This document shows positions 21,721-29,285 of a stretch of 64,000 nucleotides of DNA, in pieces. Position 1 is the first letter of the stretch; each line of letters opens with the position of its first letter. Both the position numbers and the translations under genes were made by a program. Origin of the DNA: Unio delphinus (lineage: Eukaryota; Mollusca; Bivalvia; Unionida; Unionidae). Location: contig JAQISU010000081.1 in assembly GCA_029339505.1 (NCBI GenBank), forward strand, positions 18,328,001-18,392,000. Direction: 5' to 3'. A model generated the notes under the pieces. It made no database searches. It was not told the DNA's origin and was given only the letters and a program-made list of their open reading frames with translations.

Positions 21721-23491
21721 CATATGTATAATATAACCGTTACTACAACTATATCATATTTTCCCCCTTACACAGGGTGTGCATCACTGATGTCAGTAAA
21801 AATATTTTTTTCTCTTCTGTTTTGCTCCATTATTTGCTGTGGGTATATATAAGATATTTTACAGTCAGATTTGATTATCTGGTCTCCTGGGAGATGAGGA
21901 ATTTTGTCTGTATAGATAAGAGATAGTTCAGATGTATTGTAATAGTAATAAAGCTCATTATCATTCACATGTATTATAAGAGTTTAATCCCTTTGACTAC
22001 GTTTGAGAGCTCCCCACTACAGATGTTCGATCTCCCTTTCAATGCAATTACAAAAAAATGTGAGATCCATTTCTGACACTGTTTTAACCCATAAAGTTAA
22101 GTGAGACAAAGCATGTGTGTTGGAAGATTCTAAATAAGTTGTCATGTTCTTGATGTGTCTGTGAGCAGTCACTTTGTTACATTTTATGTGAAATTAACTG
22201 TAGATTCTACATTTGTCTGTCTTGTGTAACATACTATAGATTCGATATCAGTCTTATGTATCATACTGTTGATTTTACATGTTTATTTTGCACAGCATGC
22301 TGTCGATTCTACATTCCTATATTATGTGACATACTGTAGATTCAACATTCGATGTGTAACATAATATAGATTTTATATTTGATGTGTAACATAAAATGGA
22401 TTCAACACAGCTGCCTATTCTGTTTACTGGTAATATGTGTGTTTGTGATCTAGATTTTAAACACAGTTTAAAAACATTATCAGTTTAATTGCTATGATGT
22501 CCGTAGTGTGGCAGTTTAAATTGTGATGTCAAGTAGTGGGACATCAGGCTGCAGAAATACAGTACATGTATCATGTTCCACCCAGTCACATTATTTTGAC
22601 ACCAGCATGACCAGTCCTAACACTAGCCTCTTAATACTGAACACTTTGCGATTCGGCTCCTATTACCATTTTTATAAATATCTGGTATGATTCTGCTGGA
22701 GTTTGAACCCATGTCATCCCACAACCAAGGAGGACAATTTAATCACCTAGGTCACTGGAGCAGTCCTGTTTAATATACTGACCTTATTAAATTTCTCAAT
22801 GGAAAATACTTTCATCATCCCAAGATGACAACAGCTTAATAAACCTAATCAGTGTGCAAGTTTCATCACTGTTAACTGCAAAAAGCACTCCACCTCTTCT
22901 TACAAGAAATAGGAACAGCACATTATTAAACTAGAACTTGACATATAATTTTTAATTATTTCCAAGTCGTCCTGGCCAAAAACAGCCAAAATCCATTTTC
23001 TTGGATTTTCCAGGACTGTAGGAACTAACTTAAACCACAAGGAAAAGGGAAATGTAGACTAAATCAAAGGTATACAATTCTTTATATCCTACCATCTTTC
23101 AAAAGGGTTACCTCCCTTTAGCTCTAAAACAAAGTATTCTAAACTACTATTAGCAAAATTTAAATTAAACTTAATTGTCTCCAGCAGAATATGTCTCATG
23201 AGTGTCCTCATGCTTGCTGTTATAACAGAGGCAGCCATTTTGCACTGTGATGCTTCCAATGACCGTTTTTCAGCTGAGAAGGTCAAAAGACTTTAAATGT
23301 ATGCACTAAAGGTGCATATCAAGCATCTAAAAGTGTTTACCACATTTTGTCATGAAACTCCAGTCATCCATCTATTCATTCATCCATCCATCCATCTATT
23401 CATTTATCCATCCATCCAGACACACCATCTTACCTGCTATATTGTTGAATGTTGGCCCAAATACCAGTAAGATAAATAATGTTTCAAGCAT
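1635..23491 (-). CDS. EGF-family (ErbB-ligand-like) growth factor precursor, five joined exons
   Basis: Coding exons on the minus strand are 23491-23434, 18415-18241, 10506-10451, 8366-8267 and 1848-1635. They join with phases 1, 2, 1 and 2 and no frame break, giving 200 residues. In order the product has a signal peptide (about 1-19), a Pro/Ser-rich spacer with possible N-glycosylation sites (NGS at 40, NAT at 51), one EGF module (Cys 50, 60, 66, 77, 79, 88; spacing C-x9-C-x5-C-x10-C-x1-C-x8-C), a transmembrane helix (about 104-127) and a 73-residue cytoplasmic tail. CLNGGRC and YKGTRCEE are typical of the family. Known ErbB ligands are type I membrane precursors shed by proteases to activate EGFR/ErbB receptors, and their EGF module is interrupted by an intron between Cys4 and Cys5, as here. 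The C1-C2 spacing of nine residues is longer than the usual seven. The product is probably a neuregulin/TGF-alpha/Spitz-like ligand; which subgroup cannot be decided. An upstream noncoding exon was not found. Confidence 0.8.
2569..2583 (-). CDS. Candidate 15-nt microexon in the cytoplasmic tail
   Basis: Fifteen bases are flanked by a textbook acceptor (TTTACATTTTCCACTTTGTAG) trimmed here to its last part CATTTTCCACTTTGTAG, and by a strong donor (GCAA then GTAAGTAATG). The phase is 2 to 2, so inclusion keeps the frame and inserts Arg-Ser-Asn-His-Cys after Tyr129, with Asn replacing Ser at the following junction. Both skipped and included forms are open. Microexons of 3-27 nt are common in nervous tissue of animals. 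The evidence is splice motifs and phase only. Confidence 0.4.
2690..2776. repeat. Short direct duplication
   Basis: About 25-30 bases (ATTATTTTGTAGTGCAACTG and its continuation) occur twice, about 60 bases apart, within the intron before the microexon. Confidence 0.6.
3140..3387 (+). mobile_element. SINE-A copy 1 (tRNA-Ser/Leu-like head)
   Basis: Family SINE-A is about 245 bp long. The head has an A box (TGGCCGAGTGG) and a B box near GGGTTTGAGTC, as in a class II (Leu/Ser-type) tRNA promoter. A conserved body follows (GAGAAAGCTTGCCAATAGCT; GCCTATCGTGTGCTGAAAAA), then TTAAACCCTACAAC and an (AAC)n tail. A 10-bp target duplication, AAGACTTTAA, is at 3130-3139 and 3388-3397. It would be transcribed by Pol III and mobilised by a partner LINE. 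Confidence 0.9.
3740..4161 (-). mobile_element. SINE-B copy 1 with long (CA)n tail
   Basis: Family SINE-B is about 310 bp plus tail. The tRNA-like head (GGCCTAGTGGTTAGAG-type A box; GGTTCGA-type B box) is followed by a body with GTGTCAGGATAATGTGACTG and ACATGATGCTACATGTCTG. The 3' tail is (CA)n, here about 110 bp, seen as (TG)n at 3740-3850. A 12-bp target duplication TGTCAGATTGGT is at 3728-3739 and 4162-4173. Confidence 0.9.
4885..4918. repeat. (GT)n microsatellite
   Basis: About 17 uninterrupted GT units inside family F sequence, without an adjacent SINE-B body. Confidence 0.95.
5543..6312. repeat. 22-bp minisatellite, about 35 copies
   Basis: The unit is CACCACATCATCAGGAAATT plus AA, with variants (CAATAGG, CACTACATC) and some units shortened by 2-3 bases. 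It lies in the intron between the transmembrane and tail exons of the EGF-ligand gene. Confidence 0.95.
6320..7080. other. No feature recognised (intron)
   Basis: Ordinary AT-rich intronic sequence. No repeat or exon signal stands out. Confidence 0.5.
7085..7690. repeat. Degenerate 120-135 bp tandem repeat with TGACCT motifs
   Basis: Four to five diverged units each contain an AAGTTTGGTCCTGGTGTGCA-like segment, a TTCTTTCA-type stretch and TGACCTTTGAACG or TGACCTTTAACC. Units are spaced about 125-135 bases. The 3' end runs into GACAGATAGACAG-type sequence. It resembles a class of noncoding tandem repeat widespread in marine invertebrates (recollection, not searched). TGACCTTTGA resembles nuclear-receptor DR1 half-sites. 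Confidence 0.6.
8267..8366 (-). CDS. Exon: transmembrane helix
   Basis: This is a 100-base exon between acceptor ATGTTTATATTTTCAG and donor TATAG then GTATGTGAAT. It completes Val97, encodes a short Thr-rich stalk (DQPTTATAG), then about 22 small and aliphatic residues (IAASIAVAILILIVIV) and ends with Tyr-Tyr plus two bases (AG). The next exon begins with T (giving Ser), or with the microexon's G (giving Arg, a positive stop-transfer residue). The orientation is type I, with the EGF module outside. Confidence 0.8.
8814..9735. repeat. 32-bp minisatellite, split by a MITE
   Basis: The unit is TTGCTAGTAGCAATTCACAC plus TGTATACAAATG, about 13 copies in three blocks (8814-8878, 9274-9545, 9640-9730). 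The first and second blocks are separated by a TTAA-flanked element. The array lies between the transmembrane and EGF Cys5-6 exons. Confidence 0.9.
8883..9269. mobile_element. TTAA-flanked MITE, piggyBac-like
   Basis: A perfect 15-bp inverted repeat TTAACACATTAACCC is at 8879-8893 and, inverted, at 9259-9273. It can be read as TTAA target duplications around 11-bp terminal repeats CACATTAACCC. The 387-bp interior has no transposase and contains a GGGGTGGGGG tract. TTAA targeting is typical of piggyBac-type elements. It inserted into the 32-bp minisatellite. Confidence 0.55.
10131..10309. mobile_element. Foldback MITE family C, copy 1
   Basis: Family C is 170-210 bp long. It has imperfect terminal inverted repeats of about 32 bp (TACTCACTTAAAAGTCAAGT, continuing to TTGCAAAC) and an interior with GATCTGC, CATAATG, CAGATC and TGCACAGACCCAG motifs that are themselves palindromic. 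The ends lie next to TA. There is no coding capacity. This copy lies in the EGF-ligand intron. Confidence 0.7.
10451..10506 (-). CDS. Exon: EGF Cys5-Cys6 and juxtamembrane segment
   Basis: This is a 56-base exon between acceptor ATGTTTCGTTTCAG and donor CATAG then GTAAGATAA. It supplies the last base of His78, then CTKYYKGTRCEELADLFI and one base of Val97. The Tyr-x-Gly-x-Arg-Cys-Glu pattern is the C-terminal loop of EGF-type ligands. An intron that falls exactly between Cys4 and Cys5 is a hallmark of ErbB-ligand genes (established knowledge) and argues against an ordinary extracellular-matrix EGF repeat. Confidence 0.8.
11040..11760 (+). pseudogene. LINE ORF1-like remnant with 57-bp in-frame duplication
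   Basis: A Lys/Arg/Gln-rich region upstream of the endonuclease frame is broken by many stops. A 57-bp segment (19 codons) is tandemly duplicated at about 11164-11277, encoding variants of RQDKWNEILTPNKTGLKT. Its position and basic composition fit a nucleic-acid-binding ORF1, but no domain is recognised. Confidence 0.4.
11773..12578 (+). pseudogene. LINE APE-type endonuclease domain, one frameshift
   Basis: Apurinic-endonuclease-like motifs occur in the expected order: LLFLNINCI (metal-binding Asn), LFIQETH (catalytic Glu), INVYMPV (Tyr), IIGGDFNWV (Asp-Phe-Asn), SRIDKFW and SDHKLIF (Ser-Asp-His). All key residues survive. The frame shifts once inside the G-rich run at about 12050-12060, where the first frame ends at 12063 and the second is open from about 12015. 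The domain nicks target DNA for target-primed reverse transcription in intact relatives. Confidence 0.85.
12579..14618 (+). pseudogene. LINE linker, reverse transcriptase and C-terminal region, degraded
   Basis: Recognisable RT pieces in order: DEITETIGKLSKNKAPGRDG (near 13086), ITLIYKGKGDREDLRNWRPL (near 13260), LIDQEKAFERLE (near 13490), SVRQGCPIS (near 13663), and QHADD at about 13797-13811, where the usual Tyr or Phe of the F/YADD catalytic box is His. A C-terminal CPLCK half-finger follows. Stops occur near 12577, 13083, 13362, 13490 and 13970, among others. Confidence 0.8.
14800..15610 (+). other. Probable LINE 3' noncoding region
   Basis: Strongly A-rich on the plus strand, like the LINE body, with an AAATAAATAAATAAAAAGAG stretch near 14955. 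No frame and no clear boundary are seen; the transition to host intron is gradual. Confidence 0.35.
15610..16218. other. No confirmed feature; C7/A10 tract
   Basis: Intronic sequence with a GGTGCCCCCCCCCCAAAAAA homopolymer junction near 15651-15670. A 97-codon minus-strand open frame at 15724-16017 has no recognised domain and starts on a poly-T run, so I do not call it a gene. Confidence 0.4.
16227..16368. mobile_element. hAT-type MITE
   Basis: A 142-bp GC-rich insert is flanked by an exact 8-bp duplication CTAAAACC (16219-16226 and 16369-16376), the hAT target length. Its right half carries GGGGCCCTAGGTGGCTGCCT, a motif common in nonautonomous hAT elements. The termini (AGGCCCAGCCC and CCAGACCCGC) are only partly inverted. 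There is no coding capacity. Confidence 0.65.
16795..16818. repeat. (TA)n microsatellite
   Basis: About eleven AT units in the EGF-ligand intron. Confidence 0.9.
17200..17354 (-). mobile_element. SINE-A copy 2, 3'-truncated
   Basis: Inverted tRNA-like head (GGCCACTTGGGGCCCC end) and the first part of the body. The rest of the body and the (AAC)n tail are missing. Confidence 0.85.
17488..17793 (-). mobile_element. SINE-B copy 2, head incomplete
   Basis: SINE-B body with a degenerate (TG) tail at 17489-17512. A 9-bp target duplication GAAAAGCAT is at 17479-17487 and 17794-17802. The tRNA-like 5' end is missing, so it inserted already truncated. Confidence 0.85.
18241..18415 (-). CDS. Exon: Pro-rich spacer and EGF Cys1-Cys4
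   Basis: The acceptor is GGATTTTTTTCCAG above 18415 and the donor is TGTCA followed by GTAAGTTTG. After completing a Glu codon the 175-base exon encodes Gly-Cys-Gly, a Pro/Ser-rich linker (PATPSSPQPP), two N-glycosylation sequons, and the first four cysteines of the EGF module with the CLNGGRC motif. It ends two bases into a codon (CA), which the next exon completes as His, giving Cys-His-Cys across the junction. The Cys in the N-terminal Gly-Cys-Gly lies outside the EGF module and has no obvious partner within this exon. Confidence 0.8.
18480..19755. other. No feature recognised (intron)
   Basis: AT-rich sequence between the Cys1-4 exon and a family F copy. A short duplication of ATGACATAAATTTCCAAAAA sits at about 19750-19800. 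Confidence 0.5.
19795..20200 (+). repeat. Repeat family F cluster 2
   Basis: About two monomers plus the 5' unique block (GATAAGATCATTTGTTACTT) and the 3' unique block (GGATGGACTGACAATGGATA, then CTGGTCTCTGACCAGT). It is short enough to show the element's minimal architecture: unique head, monomers, unique tail. Confidence 0.75.
20308..20431 (-). CDS. Candidate alternative first exon with a different signal peptide (form b)
   Basis: An open frame starts at 20431 and runs 41 codons plus one base to a donor (AGGA then GTAAGTATTC). It begins MCNRKKVEIF, a basic n-region, continues as a hydrophobic stretch ending near HIVSC, and then has a short polar segment with Cys and CRR. Its last base (A) would join the exon at 18415 in the same phase as the 23.4 kb exon, giving Lys-Gly-Cys in place of Glu-Gly-Cys. 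Used as an internal exon after the 23.4 kb exon it would hit stops, so it fits best as an alternative start. The 5' end is not fixed; a possible acceptor (CACTCAACCAG) would put it at 20449. It could also be chance. Confidence 0.45.
20752..20835. repeat. (ATTC)n microsatellite
   Basis: About 20 near-perfect ATTC units. Confidence 0.95.
21000..21625 (+). repeat. Repeat family F cluster 3
   Basis: Four diverged monomers of 130-150 bp with the CATTTAGGAACAACTAGATA, GTGAAAACCCCACACCAATA and ATGGCTGCCATGGAAG-type blocks. It is followed directly by a (GT)n tract. Confidence 0.75.
21663..21719. repeat. (GT)n microsatellite
   Basis: About 28 GT units at the end of family F cluster 3. Confidence 0.95.
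22190..22410. repeat. Degenerate minisatellite, GATTCTACATT-type
   Basis: Five or six diverged copies of a block like TGTGTAACATACTATAGATT, spaced about 35-55 bases apart. Confidence 0.6.
22435..22764 (-). mobile_element. SINE-B copy 3
   Basis: Full body and inverted head (ending GGTCACTGGAGCAGTCC). The CA tail is reduced to a few units (TGTGTGTTTGTG). Confidence 0.85.
23376..23420. repeat. (CATC)n-like microsatellite
   Basis: Imperfect CATCCATC/TATTCAT units immediately downstream, on the gene strand, of the donor of the signal-peptide exon. Confidence 0.85.
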
Positions 23492-23532
23492 ACTTCAGAG
23501 ATAAAGGAACTTTCAAGCAGGAATCACATTAT
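23434..23532 (-). CDS. Exon with start codon and signal peptide (form a)
   Basis: The exon has a strong acceptor (pyrimidine-rich tract ending TTCTGTTTCAG just above 23532) and a strong donor (GCAG then GTAAGATG below 23434). The start codon is at 23491-23489. The first 19 codons read MLETLFILLVFGPTFNNIA, a short hydrophobic signal peptide, and one further base passes to the next exon (phase 1), creating a Glu codon. Because the exon has an acceptor, at least one noncoding 5' exon should lie upstream, at higher coordinates. The 41-base leader part of the exon contains an ATG immediately followed by TGA. Confidence 0.75.
23524..23529 (-). promoter_or_regulatory. Minimal start-stop upstream ORF (ATG TGA)
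   Basis: Three bases into the start exon of the EGF-ligand gene an ATG is followed directly by TGA, upstream of the main ATG at 23491. Such start-stop elements are known to stall ribosomes and lower translation of the main frame; a role here is inference. Confidence 0.4.
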
Positions 23533-23539
23533 CTGAAAC

Positions 23540-24545
23540 AGAAGAAAAATTAGTATAAGTATTCAGTAATGACAAGGTATTTTATTATTATTTCTTACTT
23601 ATTCTAGCTCAAAAAATATATCTACCAGGAAAAACCCCAAATTATTTCACTGAAAGATGGAAACCCTTCATAATTCAGATGTGGCATATAAAGTAAACCT
23701 AAAATGAAATGAATTGTGACTGACACATTAATTAACCTAGGGGGAAAAAGTACATAGATATTTTTAAACCCAATATCATTCCACTGCAACTATTCATTTA
23801 AAAACTATAAACAAGTAATATAATTTATGTGTTGTGTAAACTTGAGAGGTATAATATGTCTGTACACAACCAGTATAAGAACCGCTGTTTCAACATCAAA
23901 TTTTCTCCATAGGAGATATTATTAATGAATTAAAAAAAGTTATTCATAGTGTGTTTCTGGATGATTCTCGAGACATGCCATATGCTGAACTAAGGTAATT
24001 GTGTGGAAACCATTTTCGCTGTTGCAAGCAAGAAACAATTTTAGCAAATTATGTTCTTAAAAATATTGATAAAAGATTAGAAGTTATCAATCATGGAAAA
24101 GTTGAAAATAAAAGGTTTTATACCTGGTTTCCATGGAAACTATACCATTGTTAGGCCAGCCCTGACACAAGGGGTTATACATTGTAAAACTGTCTGCAAT
24201 GAAAACTACAACATTGTTGGAAACAAGAATTCCAACAAAATTTGATACAAAGTGGCCTAAAAGTTTATTGTAGACCAAAAAAGGGACTGATGCACTGACC
24301 AGTAATGGATGATGGATACAAAAAAGATGCAGTGCCATGCCAAAATCCCAAATAGCTTTCAGCCAGATCAGCTACAAATTCAATCAAATGAACAAATTGT
24401 GTAGGGGCTTGTTTTGGCCGATTTCTTGAACTTCATATTGTCTATGATGAATGGATAGGACCAATTAAAACTTTCCAAAGCTGCTAGCATGGCTGGGTTT
24501 AATAGTTAAAAAAACAAGAGATCCCCTTTTCATTAAGCAGGAAAG
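23540..24545. other. No feature recognised; upstream of the EGF-ligand start exon
   Basis: AT-rich sequence that should be intron between an unseen noncoding first exon and the start exon. I see no TATA/Inr-type promoter I would trust. Confidence 0.4.
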
Positions 24546-24547
24546 TA

Positions 24548-25110
24548 TAACAAGAGTCCCTTGAAGGGACTGAAGATCTACAGGGAAAAAAAATTCAAGA
24601 TAAAACCATTCCTTTCTGGAAAATATTGACTGTTGAAACCAGCTCTGATATTAGTCAGCAATAACCAGATTGAGCTGCACACATTTGATGTCAGCTTGGC
24701 ACCATTTTCATTTAGGACAAATTAAATTATAACTGGAAGTCTTTGTATGACATCTCCATGTCATAATGATATCCATTCAGGGGTGAGAAGTGACAAAAAA
24801 TATTTTCAATAAAGCCATCATGGTAGCCACATTGGATTCATAACACGCACCAACTAGGTAATGTAAAAAGTTTGTTAGAGAGGAGCAGAGATATGACTTT
24901 CCATTCAGATGGTGGAGCAATAACAGGATTTTCAAGATGACTGTTGTGATGGTGAAAACCCCACATAAAAATGGTCATGTCCAGTTGTGATAAAGATGGC
25001 TGTCATGGTGACCATACTGGACAACTGAACATGTCCATTATATGTACACTGCTGAGTAAATACACTCACTGACAAATGTAAAACAAAATCCATGATGATG
25101 ACAATACCTA
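24548..25110 (+). repeat. Repeat family F cluster 4, with terminal palindrome
   Basis: Begins with a 17-bp palindrome AGTCCCTTGAAGGGACT (24555-24571), the 5' unique block, and then about three monomers. Confidence 0.8.
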
Positions 25111-25195
25111 ACAAATCCCTTCTGCAGGTTCATGGATGTTTAATAGGCTTGATGCATTCTACTGCATGTTGTAAAGTTTAAATAGTAACAACAGA

Positions 25196-25400
25196 ATCTG
25201 CAGTAGCTGGGTAAGCATACCAGACTTCTAACTGAATGGGTCTGGGTTCAAATCCTATCATCGTCAGCCTTTATTAGCTACCATGGTGTGTTTTATGTAG
25301 GAGGTGCATTACATCAACTGCCTTAGCGCTTAATAATGTACCTGCATTAATGTGCCGTAACACACCTCGACATCCATTCTCCCACACAACTTTAAGATTC
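25196..25400 (+). mobile_element. tRNA-headed SINE-like element (third family)
   Basis: An A-box-like TAGCTGGGTAAGC and a good B box GGGTTCAAATCC are spaced about 35 bases apart. An unrelated body of about 130 bp follows. Only one copy is seen here, so it could instead be a tRNA pseudogene with flanking DNA. Confidence 0.5.
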
Positions 25401-25951
25401 AATTGGTGTCTTGCATATTTACTAAATCACCTGCAAAATATTGGGAGTATTTCCAGAAATGTTTAAGAATGAAAACGCTGGTTTGCATTTTCTCGTACTA
25501 CACTTTGTTCAATATCTATTAAAAAGTAAAGGTCATTAATTACAAAGAAAAGTATGAGGAAAAGTGCCCCACCACTAAATTGTCCTATAAAAAATATAAA
25601 CAGCTGAACCAGTATTTCAATTTGGGCATGTTGAAGGTCACAGAAGCCTCTTGTCAAAAACACAAAGAAAATTGAATTTTGGCAAGTTATTGTTTACAGC
25701 AAGACAACATTACTGAGGTCATGGTTTTCAAAAATGAAAAGTCAGTGTGGCCAATTTACAGATGATAAATCAGTTTAGACTATCAAGGTTTTTTGTTGAC
25801 ATTATCATTATCTTTAATAAGATTGTTATTAGGAGGAATAAAATTGTACAAGTATTACTCTGTTTTCATTATATAATGGACATAAATTGCAACCATTCCT
25901 TTGACATCCAATATCTCCCAGACTTCAAAGCACTGAAACACATATTCCATG

Positions 25952-26163
25952 TATACTTGCTTGGAACTATAGTCTAACTGCAAACTGCACAGACCCAGAC
26001 ATGCTGTTGCATAATGCGCTGGCAGATCTAGGTCTGTGCATTTTGATAGGAGTAATTAAAAAAAAAAAAAAACACATACCCGGATCTGCAAGTGCATATA
26101 TTGTGCTATGGCAGATCAGGGTTTTCTTGTTTGCCGTTTTAATCAACTTTTTAGTGAGTGAAG
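25952..26163. mobile_element. Foldback MITE family C, copy 2
   Basis: Terminal motif TATAGTCTAACTGCAAACTG at the left and an inverted AGTGAGTGAA end at the right. The interior has repeated CAGATC and TGCATAATG motifs. Confidence 0.7.
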
Positions 26164-29100
26164 ATGACAGGTAATGCATTTTATGCATTGATTTTACATT
26201 ATCAGAATCCTCAAAGCAAACATGACCCACCTAGTCAGGTTACAAGTGCAAAATAAACATCTTTTTAAAAATTGCAAGTGTCCATGACTATATGATCCTA
26301 ATTGTTGGTTTAGGTTGGTTAGCTCTGAATAATGCAGAAACAGGCAGGGTTAATAATTGGGATATTTCTGCCTCGTATTGGATAAAATGGGAAATGTTGT
26401 CAAAAATGGGATGGATTTAACATAAAAATGAAGGTAGGGTATGCAATATTCAGTAGATTATTATGCATGATATTTTATTGATTGGTGTGAATCCTGCAAT
26501 AATCAGTCATGGAATTTAGTCCTTGGGTTGAAGCCCACTTGAAAGTAAACTATTTATCCAAGCCTTGCTGAATAACAGAATTCAGATTTAAAAAAAATTA
26601 AAATAAACACCACTACTACAAACCTTGCTACTTGCAGACCTGTGTCATAGCAGGAAAAATTTTATTATAAAGGAAATGCAGTAGTTTACCTTATGTAATG
26701 CCCTGAAATTGATGCAAATACAAAGAAAGTGAAAGTAGTGAAAAGAAAATTAAGTTTTTACCAGCTCTCATTTCACAATTTTGAATTCATCACATAAGCT
26801 TTATTTACAAAAATTTAACAAAGCATAATTCTGCTATTAAATCAAATCCCATGCTGTGTTGACAATTTATGTGTAGTGCATTTTGCATTCAATCTCAACT
26901 GCCAAATCAGATTTTACACATTAGTCAATCATGCCAGGCAGCTGAGTCATTGAAATGTTTAGGAGCTGATCTTGAAAACTGATAAAATTCTTTGATATCA
27001 AGTTAAACACTCAACAAAAAATGACTGCCAACCATATATGTACATGTACATGTATAATGCTCTGTACAAGAATGCCTAATACAATACTCTTGAAACCAAA
27101 GTCACATTTTGCAATAATTTAAATTCCTTTAAACACTTAATTTGCTATGAATATTGCTTTGATATTTATATGCTGGACTTTACCAATTAATTCAATGGCT
27201 AAAATTGCTTGATATCAACAACTACAGAAAAAAATGTCTCAAGCTTAAAAACTGAAACAAGTCAATTAGTTTTCAACACACAAGTCTATTAGATTTATAT
27301 ATTAAAATTTAATGTGGTTATTTTTTAAAACTCTGACATTAATATTTCTGGGTTTGTTAAAGAGGATGTCAAAACAATAACCAAGTACGATTTCTCAGCA
27401 CCAATGTCACAGCTTTTGATATAATTTTATTAATTCAAGTTTTATTACAGAATTTGTCAATAAAATATAACACACATATTTTTCTGTCAATTGTGATACT
27501 TCTAAGGTTACATGGTAAAATATCAGGACATCGAATCTCATACTGTTGATATTAATATTAATTATGGCCAATCAAATGCCCAAAAATCTGCTTACAAAAA
27601 AACAAGTAACTATTGTATTTAAAAAAAATACCAATGCATTATTATAAGTGAGATTTTGCAGAAAACTACCATATAGTAACCAACCTTACTTTCACTCAAT
27701 TCAAAAATTTGATTGGTTTATTTCATTACCATTCAATCTGCCTGTTTCAGGAGAACAATTTACTGAAAAAGTTTTCTCTTACTCCAAAGTATGGGCTCTG
27801 AAATGATTCAAGTTCCAGATGTGAAAAGTAAACAGGAAGTCATGTGTACATGTTCTTGAATCTAGTGATCCATCACTGTTAACATGTTACATTATCTTTT
27901 GCTAATTTATATACCATACTGAACTGGGTTAACAAGGTATAACTGATGTCTTTATAACATACCTTGGGAAGATCTAGTGTGGAATCTAACTTTTCTAGGT
28001 CATTAGGTAGATTTGTAGAAAGACAACATTTTCTTTTACTTACAGAATGTGTATAAATTTTTTTCCTGGATTAAATATTGCAAGCTAGTTACATTGTGGC
28101 TAAATTTATGAGACTTACACACATCTTCCAATTTCATCAACCCTTCCTGCTGATTTTGTATTGCAAAATAATTTAATTATTCAAGCTTTCTAAGCTTTTG
28201 TTTTTAAGTATTTTATGTAATGCAAAAATGTTGAGATTTTGTAATGATGCCATTTGGATTGGATGATAGGTAACCAATTTCAGAAAACACTTTACACAAT
28301 CAAATACCAATATGTAACAAATTTCTAAAAAGGTTTATCTCTCAATACCAGTATTTCAAAGGTTCTTAGACATCACTTTCACCCATCTGTGTTTACTTTT
28401 GTTGCCAATCACAATACAATTGCAAAATAAATTAACGATTTTGACAAATAAATCAGTGGCATTTATTTTTACAAGATTATTTTCATTCATGCATAGTCCA
28501 CACCTGTGATCACTGAATGCACTGTCTAAATCTCACCACAAAGTCTTACATGTACAATGGTGCTCTACAATCCAAGCAGTTATGTAATGGAAATTTCTCA
28601 ATAAACCATTTTCCAAATTATCTTTATGTAGGTTATCACAACTCTATGCCAAACTTCAAAGTATGTTAAATAATTGTATTTATATATTTTGTGCCTATGA
28701 GTTCCATGAAGCAATAAGAATAAGAACGGTGGAATTATTTAAGCACGGTAGTTCCTTCATGGTCAGGAGAAATTCATAAATCTTGGGAGTGGCTTTAACT
28801 CTGTACATTCTTGGTCCATGACTTGAAAGCTTTATAAATTTGAGCATTGTCTTTGGTCATTCTGAAATGCCCATTGTGATGTATTGATCCTCATTCTTTT
28901 TACCTCATTACAAAAGCTACAGCTGTATTTAATAAAACCAGTAACCAGACTCAACAAGCTTTCATCACCTTGTTTGTGAATCTTTGTCCAGAACAATTTG
29001 CCTGCTGACTCTACTCAGTAAATGTTACAAATGATTAAATCAAGGCTTGTAGAGATTATATCTGGTTCTATGATATTTATAGTTCATCACCGTGTTGAAA

Positions 29101-29285
29101 AATAGAATACTCACTGGTCACAATTGCACATGGTTGCTTAAGGTCATATATTACATAGAAAAACATTTAAATTGCAATTTACTGACAGGTGGTTGCTCAA
29201 TACAGAGATTTTTCAAGTCATGTTTCACTGTCACACATTTTGGCAATATATAATTATAAATTTAGAGCACAAACATTTTTTTTAT
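26164..29285. other. No feature recognised
   Basis: Three kilobases of AT-rich DNA without a recognised repeat family, exon-like frame or RNA gene. This is the largest repeat-poor stretch in the window. Confidence 0.5.

Noticed and set aside
24555..24571. Helitron 3' terminal hairpin
   Set aside because: The hairpin is at a family F end, but no CTRR follows it in either reading and no TC start is evident at the other end; kept only as a structural observation.
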